A stretch of 64,000 nt of DNA from Marinobacterium_D sp050908845. Its GTDB lineage: Bacteria; Pseudomonadota; Gammaproteobacteria; Pseudomonadales; Balneatricaceae. Below are positions 8,958-18,060 of the stretch, in pieces (positions within the stretch are counted from its first letter, which is position 1; every line of letters begins with the position of its first letter). The notes below the pieces were generated by a model that was given only the letters and a program-made list of their open reading frames with translations, did no database searches and was not told the origin of the DNA. The position numbers and the translations under genes are program-made. The DNA lies in assembly GCF_050908845.1 (NCBI RefSeq), contig NZ_CP194171.1, forward strand, positions 2,976,001 to 3,040,000. The letters run 5' to 3'.

Positions 8958-9743
8958 TCAGGCCTGGATGAACAGCGCAAACTGGCGCAGGATCCCAACC
9001 ACACTGACCGCGATCAGCACGCTGCCAAGCACGCGGAAAAACAGCGGCGTCTCGTTGCTGATGATATAGCGGTGGAAGCGCTCGCCAATCAGGTGGCCGA
9101 TGAAGGCGCAGGGCAGCAGCCAGAGTTGATGGATCAGCTGCAGATCCACCCCGGCGATCATGAACGAGACCATCTTGATCGCCACCAGGATAAACCAGAG
9201 CACAAATAGCGTATCGCGCAGCTGGTGCTTGGCCACATGGGACGCGTAGACCGCGACGATAAGCGGTGCCCCGATCAGCGAGGTGCCGCTGACATAACCG
9301 CCCAGGGCAAGGAACAGGTTGTCCATCCAGGGGCGCTTGCTGCGAAACGGGCGGTTGAGCACATAGCCGATGGCGTAAACGATCACGATCACGAAAATAA
9401 TGCTGCTCAGGATCTCGGCCGGTAGCGTCAGCAGGCCGAACACCCCCACCAGCTTGGGGATGATCATCACCTTCATCGACTGACCAAGATAGTGCCAGTC
9501 GATATTACTGCCGGCGACGTCCTGCGACTTGCGTTCGCGCCAGCCCTTAAAGGCGATCCAGGAGGAGAAGATCAACAGATGGATGGAGATGATCGGCAGG
9601 AATACCAGTGGCTTGTTCAGCACCAACAGGAGGAACGGCAGGGCCAGCACAGCCCCACCGAAACCCAGCCCTGAGCGGACAAAGCCGCTCCAGACAAACA
9701 CCAGACCGATTAACGCATACTGCCAGGGTAAAAGCTCTGCCAT
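8958..9743 (-). CDS. TSUP/TauE-SafE family transporter
   Basis: 261 aa, seven to eight hydrophobic segments. The amino-terminal repeat motif GFVRSGLGFGGAVLALPFLL is characteristic of the sulfite exporter TauE/SafE (TSUP) family, and the second-half repeat GGYVSGTSLIGAPLIVAVY matches it. I start at the ATG at 9743; an in-frame GTG eight codons upstream is possible but less likely. Substrates in this family include sulfite, sulfoacetate and other organosulfur anions; none is indicated here. Confidence 0.82.
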   Translation of the reverse strand: MAELLPWQYALIGLVFVWSGFVRSGLGFGGAVLALPFLLLVLNKPLVFLPIISIHLLIFSSWIAFKGWRERKSQDVAGSNIDWHYLGQSMKVMIIPKLVGVFGLLTLPAEILSSIIFVIVIVYAIGYVLNRPFRSKRPWMDNLFLALGGYVSGTSLIGAPLIVAVYASHVAKHQLRDTLFVLWFILVAIKMVSFMIAGVDLQLIHQLWLLPCAFIGHLIGERFHRYIISNETPLFFRVLGSVLIAVSVVGILRQFALFIQA

Positions 9744-9851
9744 CCTTGCTCTCGCTACACAAAGCACCGAGCATACCGTCTAACACTCGTGTTTTAACAC
9801 CGGCAAAGTGTCAGGCCTTCCCCCTTTAAATCGGCCCTTTAAATCGCCCCG

Positions 9852-10493
9852 TTATTGAGCCGCCAGCACCTTGCGGGAGGATTCTCGCCCACGCAGCCGG
9901 TCGAGGTACGCGGTCAGAGTACCCGCGTCGGCAAACAGCTGATCAGCCACCGGCAACTCGGCCACATAACCCAGTATCGGCAGCAGCATCGCATCAGCCA
10001 GGGTATAGTCCGCTCCACCGATAAACGGCTGATCACCGAGGATGCTCACCAGCCGCGAGATCGAAGCCTGGGCCGCCGGTATCGCCGCCTCTACCGCCTG
10101 CATATCGACCTGACCGCCCTCGCCTTTGGGGAAGAAAAACTCGAGCACCAGATCCCGAATCAGCGCATCGTACACATAGATCGCGATCTCAGAGCTGGTC
10201 TGGTCGATCAGCGCCCGCGCCCAGGGATCGCTGGGCAGCAAGGCAACACCTGCATAAACGCTGTCTAGATAACGGCAGATAGCGCCGGTTTCGAAAAGCG
10301 GCTCCTGGTTTACCAACAGTACCGGCACCTTGCCGTAGGGGTGCCAGGCCAGATGCCCCTCACTTTTGAACGGCACATCAGATCCGTTTACTTCCGTACC
10401 CACCGTATAGCTGATCCCTTTCTCTTCGCAGCAGAGCATCACCGTGCGCACAAAGGTGCTGAACTCGGGCCCGTAGATATGCAGTGTGTCCAT
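9852..10493 (-). CDS. Glutathione S-transferase family protein
   Basis: 213 aa from the ATG at 10493, which has GGGAG at a good distance; in-frame ATGs upstream lack this. The amino-terminal thioredoxin fold contains the cis-Pro and glutathione-binding elements (YGKVPVLLVNQEPLFETGAICRYLD). The helical carboxyl domain carries the GADYTLADAMLLPIL N-capping box. It is transcribed away from a TetR regulator across a perfect dyad, so it is very likely that regulator's target, perhaps for detoxifying an electrophile. Confidence 0.88.
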   Translation of the reverse strand: MDTLHIYGPEFSTFVRTVMLCCEEKGISYTVGTEVNGSDVPFKSEGHLAWHPYGKVPVLLVNQEPLFETGAICRYLDSVYAGVALLPSDPWARALIDQTSSEIAIYVYDALIRDLVLEFFFPKGEGGQVDMQAVEAAIPAAQASISRLVSILGDQPFIGGADYTLADAMLLPILGYVAELPVADQLFADAGTLTAYLDRLRGRESSRKVLAAQ

Positions 10494-10549
10494 TTCATTA
10501 ACTCCCATCTGTATGACAAACACTTGGTATCTATCCTCGCAGGGACCAC

Positions 10550-10569
10550 AATATGTTCAAGAACATATT
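10550..10569. promoter_or_regulatory. Perfect dyad, probable TetR operator
   Basis: AATATGTTC-AA-GAACATATT, 9-bp arms with a 2-base spacer, in the 103-bp gap between the divergent GST and TetR-family genes and 27 bases before the regulator's ATG. Position and symmetry fit autoregulated repression of both genes. Confidence 0.75.
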
Positions 10570-10596
10570 CTCAAATCAGTTCGGGAGATTGCCCTC

Positions 10597-11172
10597 ATGG
10601 CCTGGAGCGAGCAACACAAGCAGCGCAGCCGCGAAAAAATACTTACCACCGCCGCCGGTTTATTTGCGCGCCAGGGTTTCGATAACGTCAGTATCGATCA
10701 GGTGATGCAGGCTGCCGGTATGACCCGGGGTGCGTTTTACGCCCACTTCAGCTCCAAGACCGGGCTCTACGCCGAAGCGATTCTGCACGCTGCGAATGGC
10801 TCCGGTGACGACTTCCTGCCCGAGTCCAACGCCACGGCAGAGCAGCGTGAGGCGTTTATCCGCGCCTATCTGAGCGAGACGCATTGCCAGGGCGGATCGA
10901 TTCACTGCCCGCTGGCATTTCTGGTAAGCGATATGGCGCATCAGGACGAGGGTGTCCGCTCCACCTGGTCACAGGTGTTTCAGGGGCTGGTGAAACGGAT
11001 GGCAAAGGGCGAGGCTGGGACGCCGGAGGAACAGCAGGCGGCCCTGCGCAGCGTGGTGATGATGATCGGTGGTGTGGCGGTCGCCAGGGCCCTGGGTGAC
11101 CAAGCCCTGGCGTCGGAAGTACTGGAAGCCTGCCGCTCCGACCTGCTGAAGGCAGCGGTCGCCGACAGTTAG
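10597..11172 (+). CDS. TetR family transcriptional regulator
   Basis: 191 aa. The helix-turn-helix is at about residues 13-58 with the TetR signature AAGLFARQGFDNVSIDQV...AAGMTRGAFYAHFSSK. The start chosen is the ATG at 10597, with CGGGAG seven bases upstream; earlier in-frame starts would run through the operator. The ligand-binding half has a TetR_C-like fold containing CPLAFLVSDMAH, similar to AcrR/NemR-type regulators of the YjdC-like subgroup. It probably represses the GST and itself; the ligand is unknown. Confidence 0.88.
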   Translation: MAWSEQHKQRSREKILTTAAGLFARQGFDNVSIDQVMQAAGMTRGAFYAHFSSKTGLYAEAILHAANGSGDDFLPESNATAEQREAFIRAYLSETHCQGGSIHCPLAFLVSDMAHQDEGVRSTWSQVFQGLVKRMAKGEAGTPEEQQAALRSVVMMIGGVAVARALGDQALASEVLEACRSDLLKAAVADS

Positions 11173-11191
11173 CACTCCAACATTCTTAGCA

Positions 11192-12070
11192 TCAGGCCAG
11201 GATTACACACATTGCACCTGCAACGATAAGCCCTATACCCAGGAGGTCCCGCTGCCCCAGTTTTTCCCGGAACCAGCCGGCGGAGATTGCCAGCGTGAAG
11301 AGCACTTCCACCTGCCCCAGGGTTTTAACCAGCGCCACGGTTTCCAGGCTCATGGCGGTAAACCAGCCCAGCGAACCCAGGCAGCTGAACAGGCTGGTCA
11401 GCATGACCATCTTCGGCCGGCGCCAAAGCTCGCCCAGGGTGGCGGGTTCCCGAAGCGCCAGCCAGACCAGCAGAATCAGCGTCTGCGCCGAAATAACCCA
11501 AAGCAATACCCAGGCGGCACTGTGAGGAAAGCTGAGATCCAGCATCAACGAGGCTTCACGCACCCAGAGTGTCGTCAACGCAAAACAGAGACCGCTGCCA
11601 AGCCCGGTAACAACGGTTTTCAGCGGCAGCTCACGGATAGCACCGGTATTGCCCATCAGCCATACGGCAAGTGCCCCGATAAAAACGCCTACCCAGCCCA
11701 GCAGTGTCAGGGGCGCAGCAAAGAACAGCGCTCCGAGAGCTGCGGCAATGACCGCCTCGCTTTTCGCCAGACCCACACCGATGGCGTAGTTGCGTAACCG
11801 GAACAGCATCACCATCAGCGCCGTGGCCAGTATCTGAGACACCGCAGCCACCAGGACCGTGACCACAAAACCCGTTTCGAAATGGGGAACCGGCGCCGGA
11901 TCGAAGTAGTACAGGAGTGCCAGGTACAGGGCCGCCAGCGGAGACGCCCAGAGAAAACGGGCCAGGGTAACACCGGCCGTGCTGATCTCTTTGCTGAGCC
12001 GGCTTTGAAAGGCGTTACGCCAGGATTGCATCAGCGCGGCAAAGAGGGTGAAAGGTATCCAGAGGCCCAT
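11192..12070 (-). CDS. EamA/DMT family transporter
   Basis: 292 aa, ten hydrophobic segments in two EamA repeats, with VEVLFTLAISAGWFREKLGQRDLLGIGLIVAG as the typical second-repeat ending split around REK. DMT carriers export or import amino acids, nucleotide derivatives or similar small metabolites; the substrate is not evident. Monocistronic, with its 3' end facing the TetR gene. Confidence 0.82.
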   Translation of the reverse strand: MGLWIPFTLFAALMQSWRNAFQSRLSKEISTAGVTLARFLWASPLAALYLALLYYFDPAPVPHFETGFVVTVLVAAVSQILATALMVMLFRLRNYAIGVGLAKSEAVIAAALGALFFAAPLTLLGWVGVFIGALAVWLMGNTGAIRELPLKTVVTGLGSGLCFALTTLWVREASLMLDLSFPHSAAWVLLWVISAQTLILLVWLALREPATLGELWRRPKMVMLTSLFSCLGSLGWFTAMSLETVALVKTLGQVEVLFTLAISAGWFREKLGQRDLLGIGLIVAGAMCVILA

Positions 12071-12164
12071 GAAATCATGTCCTTACAGTCAGTAGCGGAA
12101 GTAAAAAGCGATAAAAAACCGGAGAGGCCGAGCGATTGACTGTTGTTCTTATATGTCGGAAGGC

Positions 12165-12194
12165 CCGATATCCCCCAGGCCGATATCCCCCAGG
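12165..12194. repeat. Two tandem copies of a 15-bp unit
   Basis: CCGATATCCCCCAGG is repeated exactly, head to tail, in the gap upstream of the EamA gene and downstream of trpI. It could be a simple slippage repeat or a paired binding site. Confidence 0.6.
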
Positions 12195-12335
12195 AGAGTG
12201 CCGGGCATGCCGGCTGTGACGCAGGCTCTTTTCACGTCACTTTACCGGCCGGCCACCAAACAACACAAATTCATATTTTTCCGGCAAGTGATTCGACTGA
12301 GGAATATAAAGAGTTGGCGGTGCCCTGAACTCAGC

Positions 12336-13232
12336 TCAATGGGCCGCGCCAAGCTCTGCTTCCAGCCAGGCCAGCAGCTGTTGCACCCCCGCTGACAGCT
12401 CTCCCGGCGGCAACCAGAGTCCGAGCCTCGCCGGTGTCTCTATAAAGCCCCAGGGCGCTACCAGACGACCGGTGCGCAGATCCTCCTCCACTAGATAGGC
12501 TGGAGCGATTGCCACGCCGAGCCCCACCAGTGCCGCTTCCAGCATGTAGTTCAGGTGATCGAATGACTTGTCTTCATCCCTCACCGGGCGATCCAGCCCT
12601 TGCTCTTCCAGCCAGAGTGGCCAGGCCTGCTGACGCGAGCGGGTGTGCAACAGCGGCAGTTTCGATAACAGATCCTGGGAGGGTGAAACATCGCCCGCCA
12701 GCAGGTCCGGGCGCATGACCGGCCCCATCCGTTCCGGTGCCAGGTCGATCACGTGTGCGTCTTTGGGCCAGGGCGGTTCGGCAAAGCGCAGTGCCATATC
12801 AACCTGCGGCGGCAACGGCCACTTCAGGTCATCACTGGCGGTCAGGTGCAGCTTAAGATCAGGGCAATGACGCTGCATCCGATCCAGCCGGGGAATAAAC
12901 CAGCGGGCGAGAAAACTGCCCGAGCAGCCCAGCACCAGCGGCGCATCAACGGCGGCACGTTTAAGCTGATCGCAGGTCTGTGTCAGCTGATCGAATACCT
13001 GTGAGGTTGTGGCGCGCAACTGCTCACCCTGTGCAGTCAACGTAAGTCCCCGTCCCTCCCGTCGGAACAGGCTCACGCCCAACTGCTCTTCAAGCTGACG
13101 GATCTGCCGACTGACCGCACCATGGGTGACACTGAGCTGTTCAGCCGCACGCGACACACTGAGCGTACGCGCCGCCACATCGAAGGCTCTTAAGGCATTT
13201 AACGAAGGGAGTGACTGAGACACAAAAAACAT
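12336..13232 (-). CDS. trpI: LysR-family activator of tryptophan synthase, TrpI
   Basis: 298 aa. Closely resembles Pseudomonas TrpI along its length: SLNALRAFDVAART, the helix-turn-helix RAAEQLSVTHGAVSRQIRQLE at about residues 25-45, then LGCSGSFLARWFIPRLDRM, RFAEPPWP, LAPERMGPVMRPDL and a conserved WGFIET near the end. In Pseudomonas, TrpI activates trpBA with indoleglycerol phosphate as inducer. Here the gene is divergent from trpB, and a LysR-type dyad starts immediately next to its ATG, consistent with autorepression. Confidence 0.92.
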   Translation of the reverse strand: MFFVSQSLPSLNALRAFDVAARTLSVSRAAEQLSVTHGAVSRQIRQLEEQLGVSLFRREGRGLTLTAQGEQLRATTSQVFDQLTQTCDQLKRAAVDAPLVLGCSGSFLARWFIPRLDRMQRHCPDLKLHLTASDDLKWPLPPQVDMALRFAEPPWPKDAHVIDLAPERMGPVMRPDLLAGDVSPSQDLLSKLPLLHTRSRQQAWPLWLEEQGLDRPVRDEDKSFDHLNYMLEAALVGLGVAIAPAYLVEEDLRTGRLVAPWGFIETPARLGLWLPPGELSAGVQQLLAWLEAELGAAH

Positions 13233-13255
13233 ACCTGTCAGTTTTTCTCACAGGT
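13233..13255. promoter_or_regulatory. LysR-type operator (T-N11-A dyad) for TrpI
   Basis: ACCTGT-N11-ACAGGT, a perfect 6-bp dyad with the LysR T-N11-A core. It begins one base from the trpI start codon and is centred about 64 bases before the predicted trpBA transcription start, the standard place for a LysR recognition site. A half-site copy, TCACAGG, recurs at 13276-13282 over the -35 region, as expected of an activation site. Confidence 0.8.
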
Positions 13256-13272
13256 TAGCGCAAAATAATCGA

Positions 13273-13301
13273 TTTTCACAGGCGGGGAATTTTCCTATTC
13301 T
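13273..13301 (+). promoter_or_regulatory. trpBA promoter
   Basis: TTTTCA (13273-13278), a 17-base spacer, then TATTCT (13296-13301). Each hexamer matches the sigma-70 consensus at four of six positions, in keeping with an activator-dependent promoter. Start of transcription is predicted near 13308. Confidence 0.55.
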
Positions 13302-13317
13302 TGGTCCATCAAAAGAC

Positions 13318-13350
13318 GCAGCCCCTGCGAAAACGATGCAGCCCCTGCGA
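13318..13350 (+). repeat. Two direct repeats in the trpB leader
   Basis: GCAGCCCCTGCGA occurs at 13318-13330 and again at 13338-13350, 20 bases apart. Each copy holds the small dyad GCAG-CCC-CTGC. Both lie in the untranslated leader just before the trpB ribosome binding site (AAGGAG). Confidence 0.7.
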
Positions 13351-13363
13351 TAAGGAGTTAACA

Positions 13364-14590
<1,227 letters not shown>

Positions 14591-14602
14591 AGGAGAGAGA
14601 TA

Positions 14603-15430
14603 ATGACTAGTACAACCAATACCCAAGGCCGTATCTCCCGCCGTTTTGCCGAGCTGAAGCAGCAGAACCGTGCGGGACTGGTGACCTTCATCAGCGCCGG
14701 TGACCCGGATTACGATACCGGTCTTAACAACCTGATCGCCCTGTCCGAATCCGGTGCCGACGTGATCGAGCTGGGTATGCCGTTCACCGATCCCATGGCC
14801 GATGGCAGCTCCATCCAGAAATCCTCTCTGCGTGCCCTGACCGCCGGTCAGAACATGCAGAAAACCCTGCGGATGGTCCGCGAACTGCGCAAAAAGGATC
14901 AGGACACCCCGCTGGTGCTGATGGGCTACTACAACCCGATCTACTGCATGGGCGTGGAGACTTTCCTGGCCCAGGCCGCAGAAGCCGGCGTGGATGGCCT
15001 GATCGTTGTTGACCTGCCGCCGGAGCACGATGACGAGCTGTGCGTGCCTGCCCAGAAACACGGTATCAACTTCATCCGTCTGGCTACGCCGACCACCGAT
15101 GCCAAGCGCCTGCCGCTGGTACTGGAAAACACCTCCGGCTTCCTCTACTACGTCTCCAGCACCGGCGTGACCGGCGCTGCAGCTCCGACACCGGAAAAAG
15201 TCGAAGGCGAAGTCAGCGCCATCCGTGCCCACACCGATATTCCGATCGCTGTCGGCTTCGGTATCCGCACCCCTGAACAGGCGGAACGGATTGCACAGTT
15301 TGCCGACGCGGTGGTTGTAGGTTCTGCCCTCACCGACTGTGTCGAAAACGCCGCAACACCCGCCCAGGGCACCGAGGCAATTGCAGAACTGACCCGCTCA
15401 CTGTCTGCGGCGGTGCGTGGCGCCCGCTAA
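14603..15430 (+). CDS. trpA: Tryptophan synthase alpha subunit
   Basis: 275 aa. Cleaves indole-3-glycerol phosphate to indole, which is channelled to TrpB. The catalytic segment VIELGMPFTDPMADG carries the glutamate and aspartate needed for the lyase step; LMGYYNPI, VDLPPEH and the phosphate-binding VGFGIRTPEQ follow. AAGGAGAGAG lies before the ATG. It ends the trpBA transcript, which is closed by a strong terminator. Confidence 0.97.
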   Translation: MTSTTNTQGRISRRFAELKQQNRAGLVTFISAGDPDYDTGLNNLIALSESGADVIELGMPFTDPMADGSSIQKSSLRALTAGQNMQKTLRMVRELRKKDQDTPLVLMGYYNPIYCMGVETFLAQAAEAGVDGLIVVDLPPEHDDELCVPAQKHGINFIRLATPTTDAKRLPLVLENTSGFLYYVSSTGVTGAAAPTPEKVEGEVSAIRAHTDIPIAVGFGIRTPEQAERIAQFADAVVVGSALTDCVENAATPAQGTEAIAELTRSLSAAVRGAR

Positions 15431-15446
15431 GCTTACCGCTATCATG

Positions 15447-15475
15447 AAAAAGGCAGCCCGCGTGGCTGCCTTTTT
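15447..15475. terminator. Intrinsic terminator after trpA
   Basis: AAAAAGGCAGCC / GGCTGCCTTTTT stem with a 5-base loop. It has a T run on each strand, so it can also end the convergent dehydrogenase operon. Confidence 0.9.
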
Positions 15476-15612
15476 GCTTTCAGGAAGCGGTTCCGGTAGC
15501 AGGCGTGAGCCCTGTCGAATAAACAGCGGTTAGATTCGACTGCTCGACGCGACTGCGCCGCTTCCCCTAACGCTTCTGCCTCTTGAGGCTCTCCGCCGCC
15601 CGCTTCACAAGA

Positions 15613-15870
15613 TCAGACAAGCTTAAGCAGATAGGTTTCCGCCCGTTCCAGGGTGGTCAGCTCGATATAGTCCTGCTCGGGCACATCCATGCCCAGCTCC
15701 TCACAAACCGCTGTGATGTAGCGGACCAGGTCAAACGAGTCGATATCCAGCTCCTCGCGAATATCGGCCGAGGAATCCAGTGTATCCAGATCCGCTTCAG
15801 GCGCGATGTTACCCAGCTCCCGCTTCAATACAGTGCGGATCTGTTCAGAGTCTTTGGCCATTTCGTTCAC
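15613..15870 (-). CDS. Acyl carrier protein linked to the 2-oxoacid dehydrogenase operon
   Basis: 85 aa, acidic, four-helix ACP fold. The probable phosphopantetheine serine is in LDIDSFDLVRYI (DSF instead of the usual DSL). A GTG at 15870 overlaps the E2 stop as GTGA, with GGAGG four bases before it; an ATG three codons later is the alternative start (MAKDSEQ). This is not the housekeeping AcpP, since no fatty-acid synthesis gene is beside it. It ends an operon of ligase, E1 alpha, E1 beta and E2, so it may carry an acyl group for that complex, but no function has been shown here. Confidence 0.85.
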   Translation of the reverse strand: MNEMAKDSEQIRTVLKRELGNIAPEADLDTLDSSADIREELDIDSFDLVRYITAVCEELGMDVPEQDYIELTTLERAETYLLKLV

Positions 15871-17060
15871 AACGCCTCCGGGGTCTGCAGCAGTGATTCA
15901 AACGTGTTGAGGAAGATGGCGCCCCGGTGACCATCGCTGACACGATGATCGGCGGAGAGCGACGCCAGCATGACGGGCCGGGGTTCGACCCGGCCGTCCA
16001 CGACCCAGGGGCGCTCAACCACTTTACCCAGTCCGACGATCGCCACCTGGGGCGGATAGATAATACCGAAGATACCCTCGACGCCGGTGTCGCCCATATT
16101 GGTCAGGGTGATGCTGGGGTCGGTCATTTCAGAGCTGCGCAGCATGCCGCTGCGGGCACGGGTTATCAGGTCGTTGAGATCCTGCATCACCTCATCCAGC
16201 GTCTTTCGATCCACATCGTGCAGAGCCGGTGCGACCAGCCCACCGCCCCTCAGAGCGATCGCCACGCCGATGTGAATCTGTTCGACCTGCTGAATGGCGC
16301 CGTCCCTGTAGAACCCGTTCAGCTCGGGTACCTTGCGTAGTGCCAGCGCCATCGCTTTCAACGGCAGCACCAGCGGCAACAGGCGGTCGGCTATCTTGCG
16401 CCTGGCATTTTCCTCGGCCAGCCACTGCTGGGGTCGGGTCATATCGATCCGGGTGGACAGGTAGTAGTGCGGTATCTCCTTTTTCGAGCGCGCCATGGCG
16501 GCGGCGATCCCCTTACGCATCGACTCGGGATCGAAGCCGCGCTTCACACTCGGGCGCGGCTCTAGTGCCTTCTTGCCTTCCGAGACTGCGTCGACATCCG
16601 ACAGCGTCACCGCACCGCCCGGGCCAGTGCCTTCGATATCCGCCAACGCCAACCCCAGTTCCATCGAGCGTTTACGTGCAGCGGGCGAAGCGCGCACGAC
16701 GCCAGACGCTGCAGCAATGGCCGGTTTGGGGGCAGGTTCACTCGCTTGCGGCTCGGGTGGCGTCACCGGCTCTAGCGCTTCCGGTTCAGCTTCCGAGGTC
16801 TTCGTTTCGGCTCCGGCTTTTTCATCGGAGCCGATAATCCTAGCCAGCACTGTTCCCACCGGCACCGTCTCGCCTACCTCTACCAGCAGTTCACCGACCT
16901 TACCGTTTTCAAAGATCTCCGTTTCGATGGCGCCCTTGGTGGTTTCGATTACGGCGACCACATCACCGCTCTTCACCTGATCACCGGGTTTGACCATCCA
17001 CTCGACCAGCGTGCCCTCCTCCATATCGGCACCCAGTGATGGCATGGTGAAATCAGCCAT
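15867..17060 (-). CDS. 2-oxoacid dehydrogenase E2 component (dihydrolipoamide acyltransferase)
   Basis: 397 aa. One lipoyl domain (about residues 1-75) with the lipoyl lysine in ETTKGAIETE, not the common ETDKA; an acidic Pro/Ala linker; a peripheral-subunit-binding domain (VVRASPAARKRSMELGL) near residue 115; and a catalytic acyltransferase domain ending with the active-site LSADHRVSDGH. It builds the core of the complex and transfers the acyl group to CoA. Its start overlaps the E1 beta end by 8 bases. No E3 (lipoamide dehydrogenase) gene is in the operon, so a shared E3 must be used. Confidence 0.92.
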   Translation of the reverse strand: MADFTMPSLGADMEEGTLVEWMVKPGDQVKSGDVVAVIETTKGAIETEIFENGKVGELLVEVGETVPVGTVLARIIGSDEKAGAETKTSEAEPEALEPVTPPEPQASEPAPKPAIAAASGVVRASPAARKRSMELGLALADIEGTGPGGAVTLSDVDAVSEGKKALEPRPSVKRGFDPESMRKGIAAAMARSKKEIPHYYLSTRIDMTRPQQWLAEENARRKIADRLLPLVLPLKAMALALRKVPELNGFYRDGAIQQVEQIHIGVAIALRGGGLVAPALHDVDRKTLDEVMQDLNDLITRARSGMLRSSEMTDPSITLTNMGDTGVEGIFGIIYPPQVAIVGLGKVVERPWVVDGRVEPRPVMLASLSADHRVSDGHRGAIFLNTFESLLQTPEAL

Positions 17061-18060
17061 TGCCGCTCACCAGTTGTTTGGCTGCTGCAAGGATATCCTC
17101 CACCTGCGGCAAGGCGGCGTCTTCCAGGTGCTTGGCATAGGGAATCGGCACCTCGGCGGTACAGACCCGCTGTACCGGCTGATCGAGTTCATAAAAGGCC
17201 TGTTCATGAATACGCGCTGTAATCTCCGCCGAGATGCCAGCGCTACGCCAACCCTCATCGACAATGACAGCACGTCCGGTCTTTCTGACCGTGGCCATGA
17301 TCGCCTCATCATCGAGAGGACGCAGGGTGCGCAGGTCCAGCACCTCCGTATCGACCCCCTCTTTTTCCAGCTGCTCGGCAGCGTCCATGCATTTCCATAG
17401 GGATCCACCGTAGGTGATCAGGCTGACCTGGGTGCCTTCACGGCGCACCCGGGCTTTATCGATATCGACAGCACCGGCGCCTTCCGGCAACAACCCTTTG
17501 CGGTTGTAGAGCAGGATGTGTTCAAAGATCAGTACCGGGTCCGGGTCGGCCAGGGCGGTGGCGAGCATCCCCCGCACATCCTCGACGGTGGCCGGCGTCA
17601 GCACTTTAAGGCCAGGCACATGGGCGTAGAGATTTTCCAGGCTGTGGGAGTGCTGCGCCGCCAGTTGCAGACCACCGCCGGTGGCCATGCGGATCACCAG
17701 CGGCACATTGATCTGTCCGCCGGACATATGCAGGTAGGTGGCCGCCGTGTTGATGATCTGGTCCGCCGCCAGCAGGCTGAAGTTGACGGTCATCACCTCC
17801 ACAATCGGCCGCATACCGCCAATCGCCGCACCGACGCCAGCACCGACAAACGCGGATTCCGATAGCGGGGTATCGCGGATCCGTTCCGGGCCGAACTCGT
17901 CGAGAAAGCCGAGACTGACTGCATAGGAGCCGCCATAGCGGCCCACATCCTCGCCCATCAGGAACACCCGTTCGTCGTTAACGAGTGCTTCGTGCAGCCC
18001 TTCGCGGGCCGCTTCGCGGTAGGTGATCTCGCGCATGCCTGCCGGTACATCCGTGCTCAT
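17053..18060 (-). CDS. 2-oxoacid dehydrogenase E1 component, beta subunit
   Basis: 335 aa transketolase-like half of the thiamine-diphosphate E1. Typical stretches: REGLHEALVNDERVFLMGEDVGRYGG, RIRDTPLSESAFVGAGVGAA, RPIVEVMTVNFSL, and the carboxyl domain VIVDEGWRSAGISAEI. It pairs with the alpha subunit encoded just upstream; the two overlap by 4 bases. The family cannot be split into pyruvate, acetoin or branched-chain enzymes on these motifs alone; pyruvate or acetoin are the likeliest substrates. Confidence 0.92.
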   Translation of the reverse strand: MSTDVPAGMREITYREAAREGLHEALVNDERVFLMGEDVGRYGGSYAVSLGFLDEFGPERIRDTPLSESAFVGAGVGAAIGGMRPIVEVMTVNFSLLAADQIINTAATYLHMSGGQINVPLVIRMATGGGLQLAAQHSHSLENLYAHVPGLKVLTPATVEDVRGMLATALADPDPVLIFEHILLYNRKGLLPEGAGAVDIDKARVRREGTQVSLITYGGSLWKCMDAAEQLEKEGVDTEVLDLRTLRPLDDEAIMATVRKTGRAVIVDEGWRSAGISAEITARIHEQAFYELDQPVQRVCTAEVPIPYAKHLEDAALPQVEDILAAAKQLVSGNG

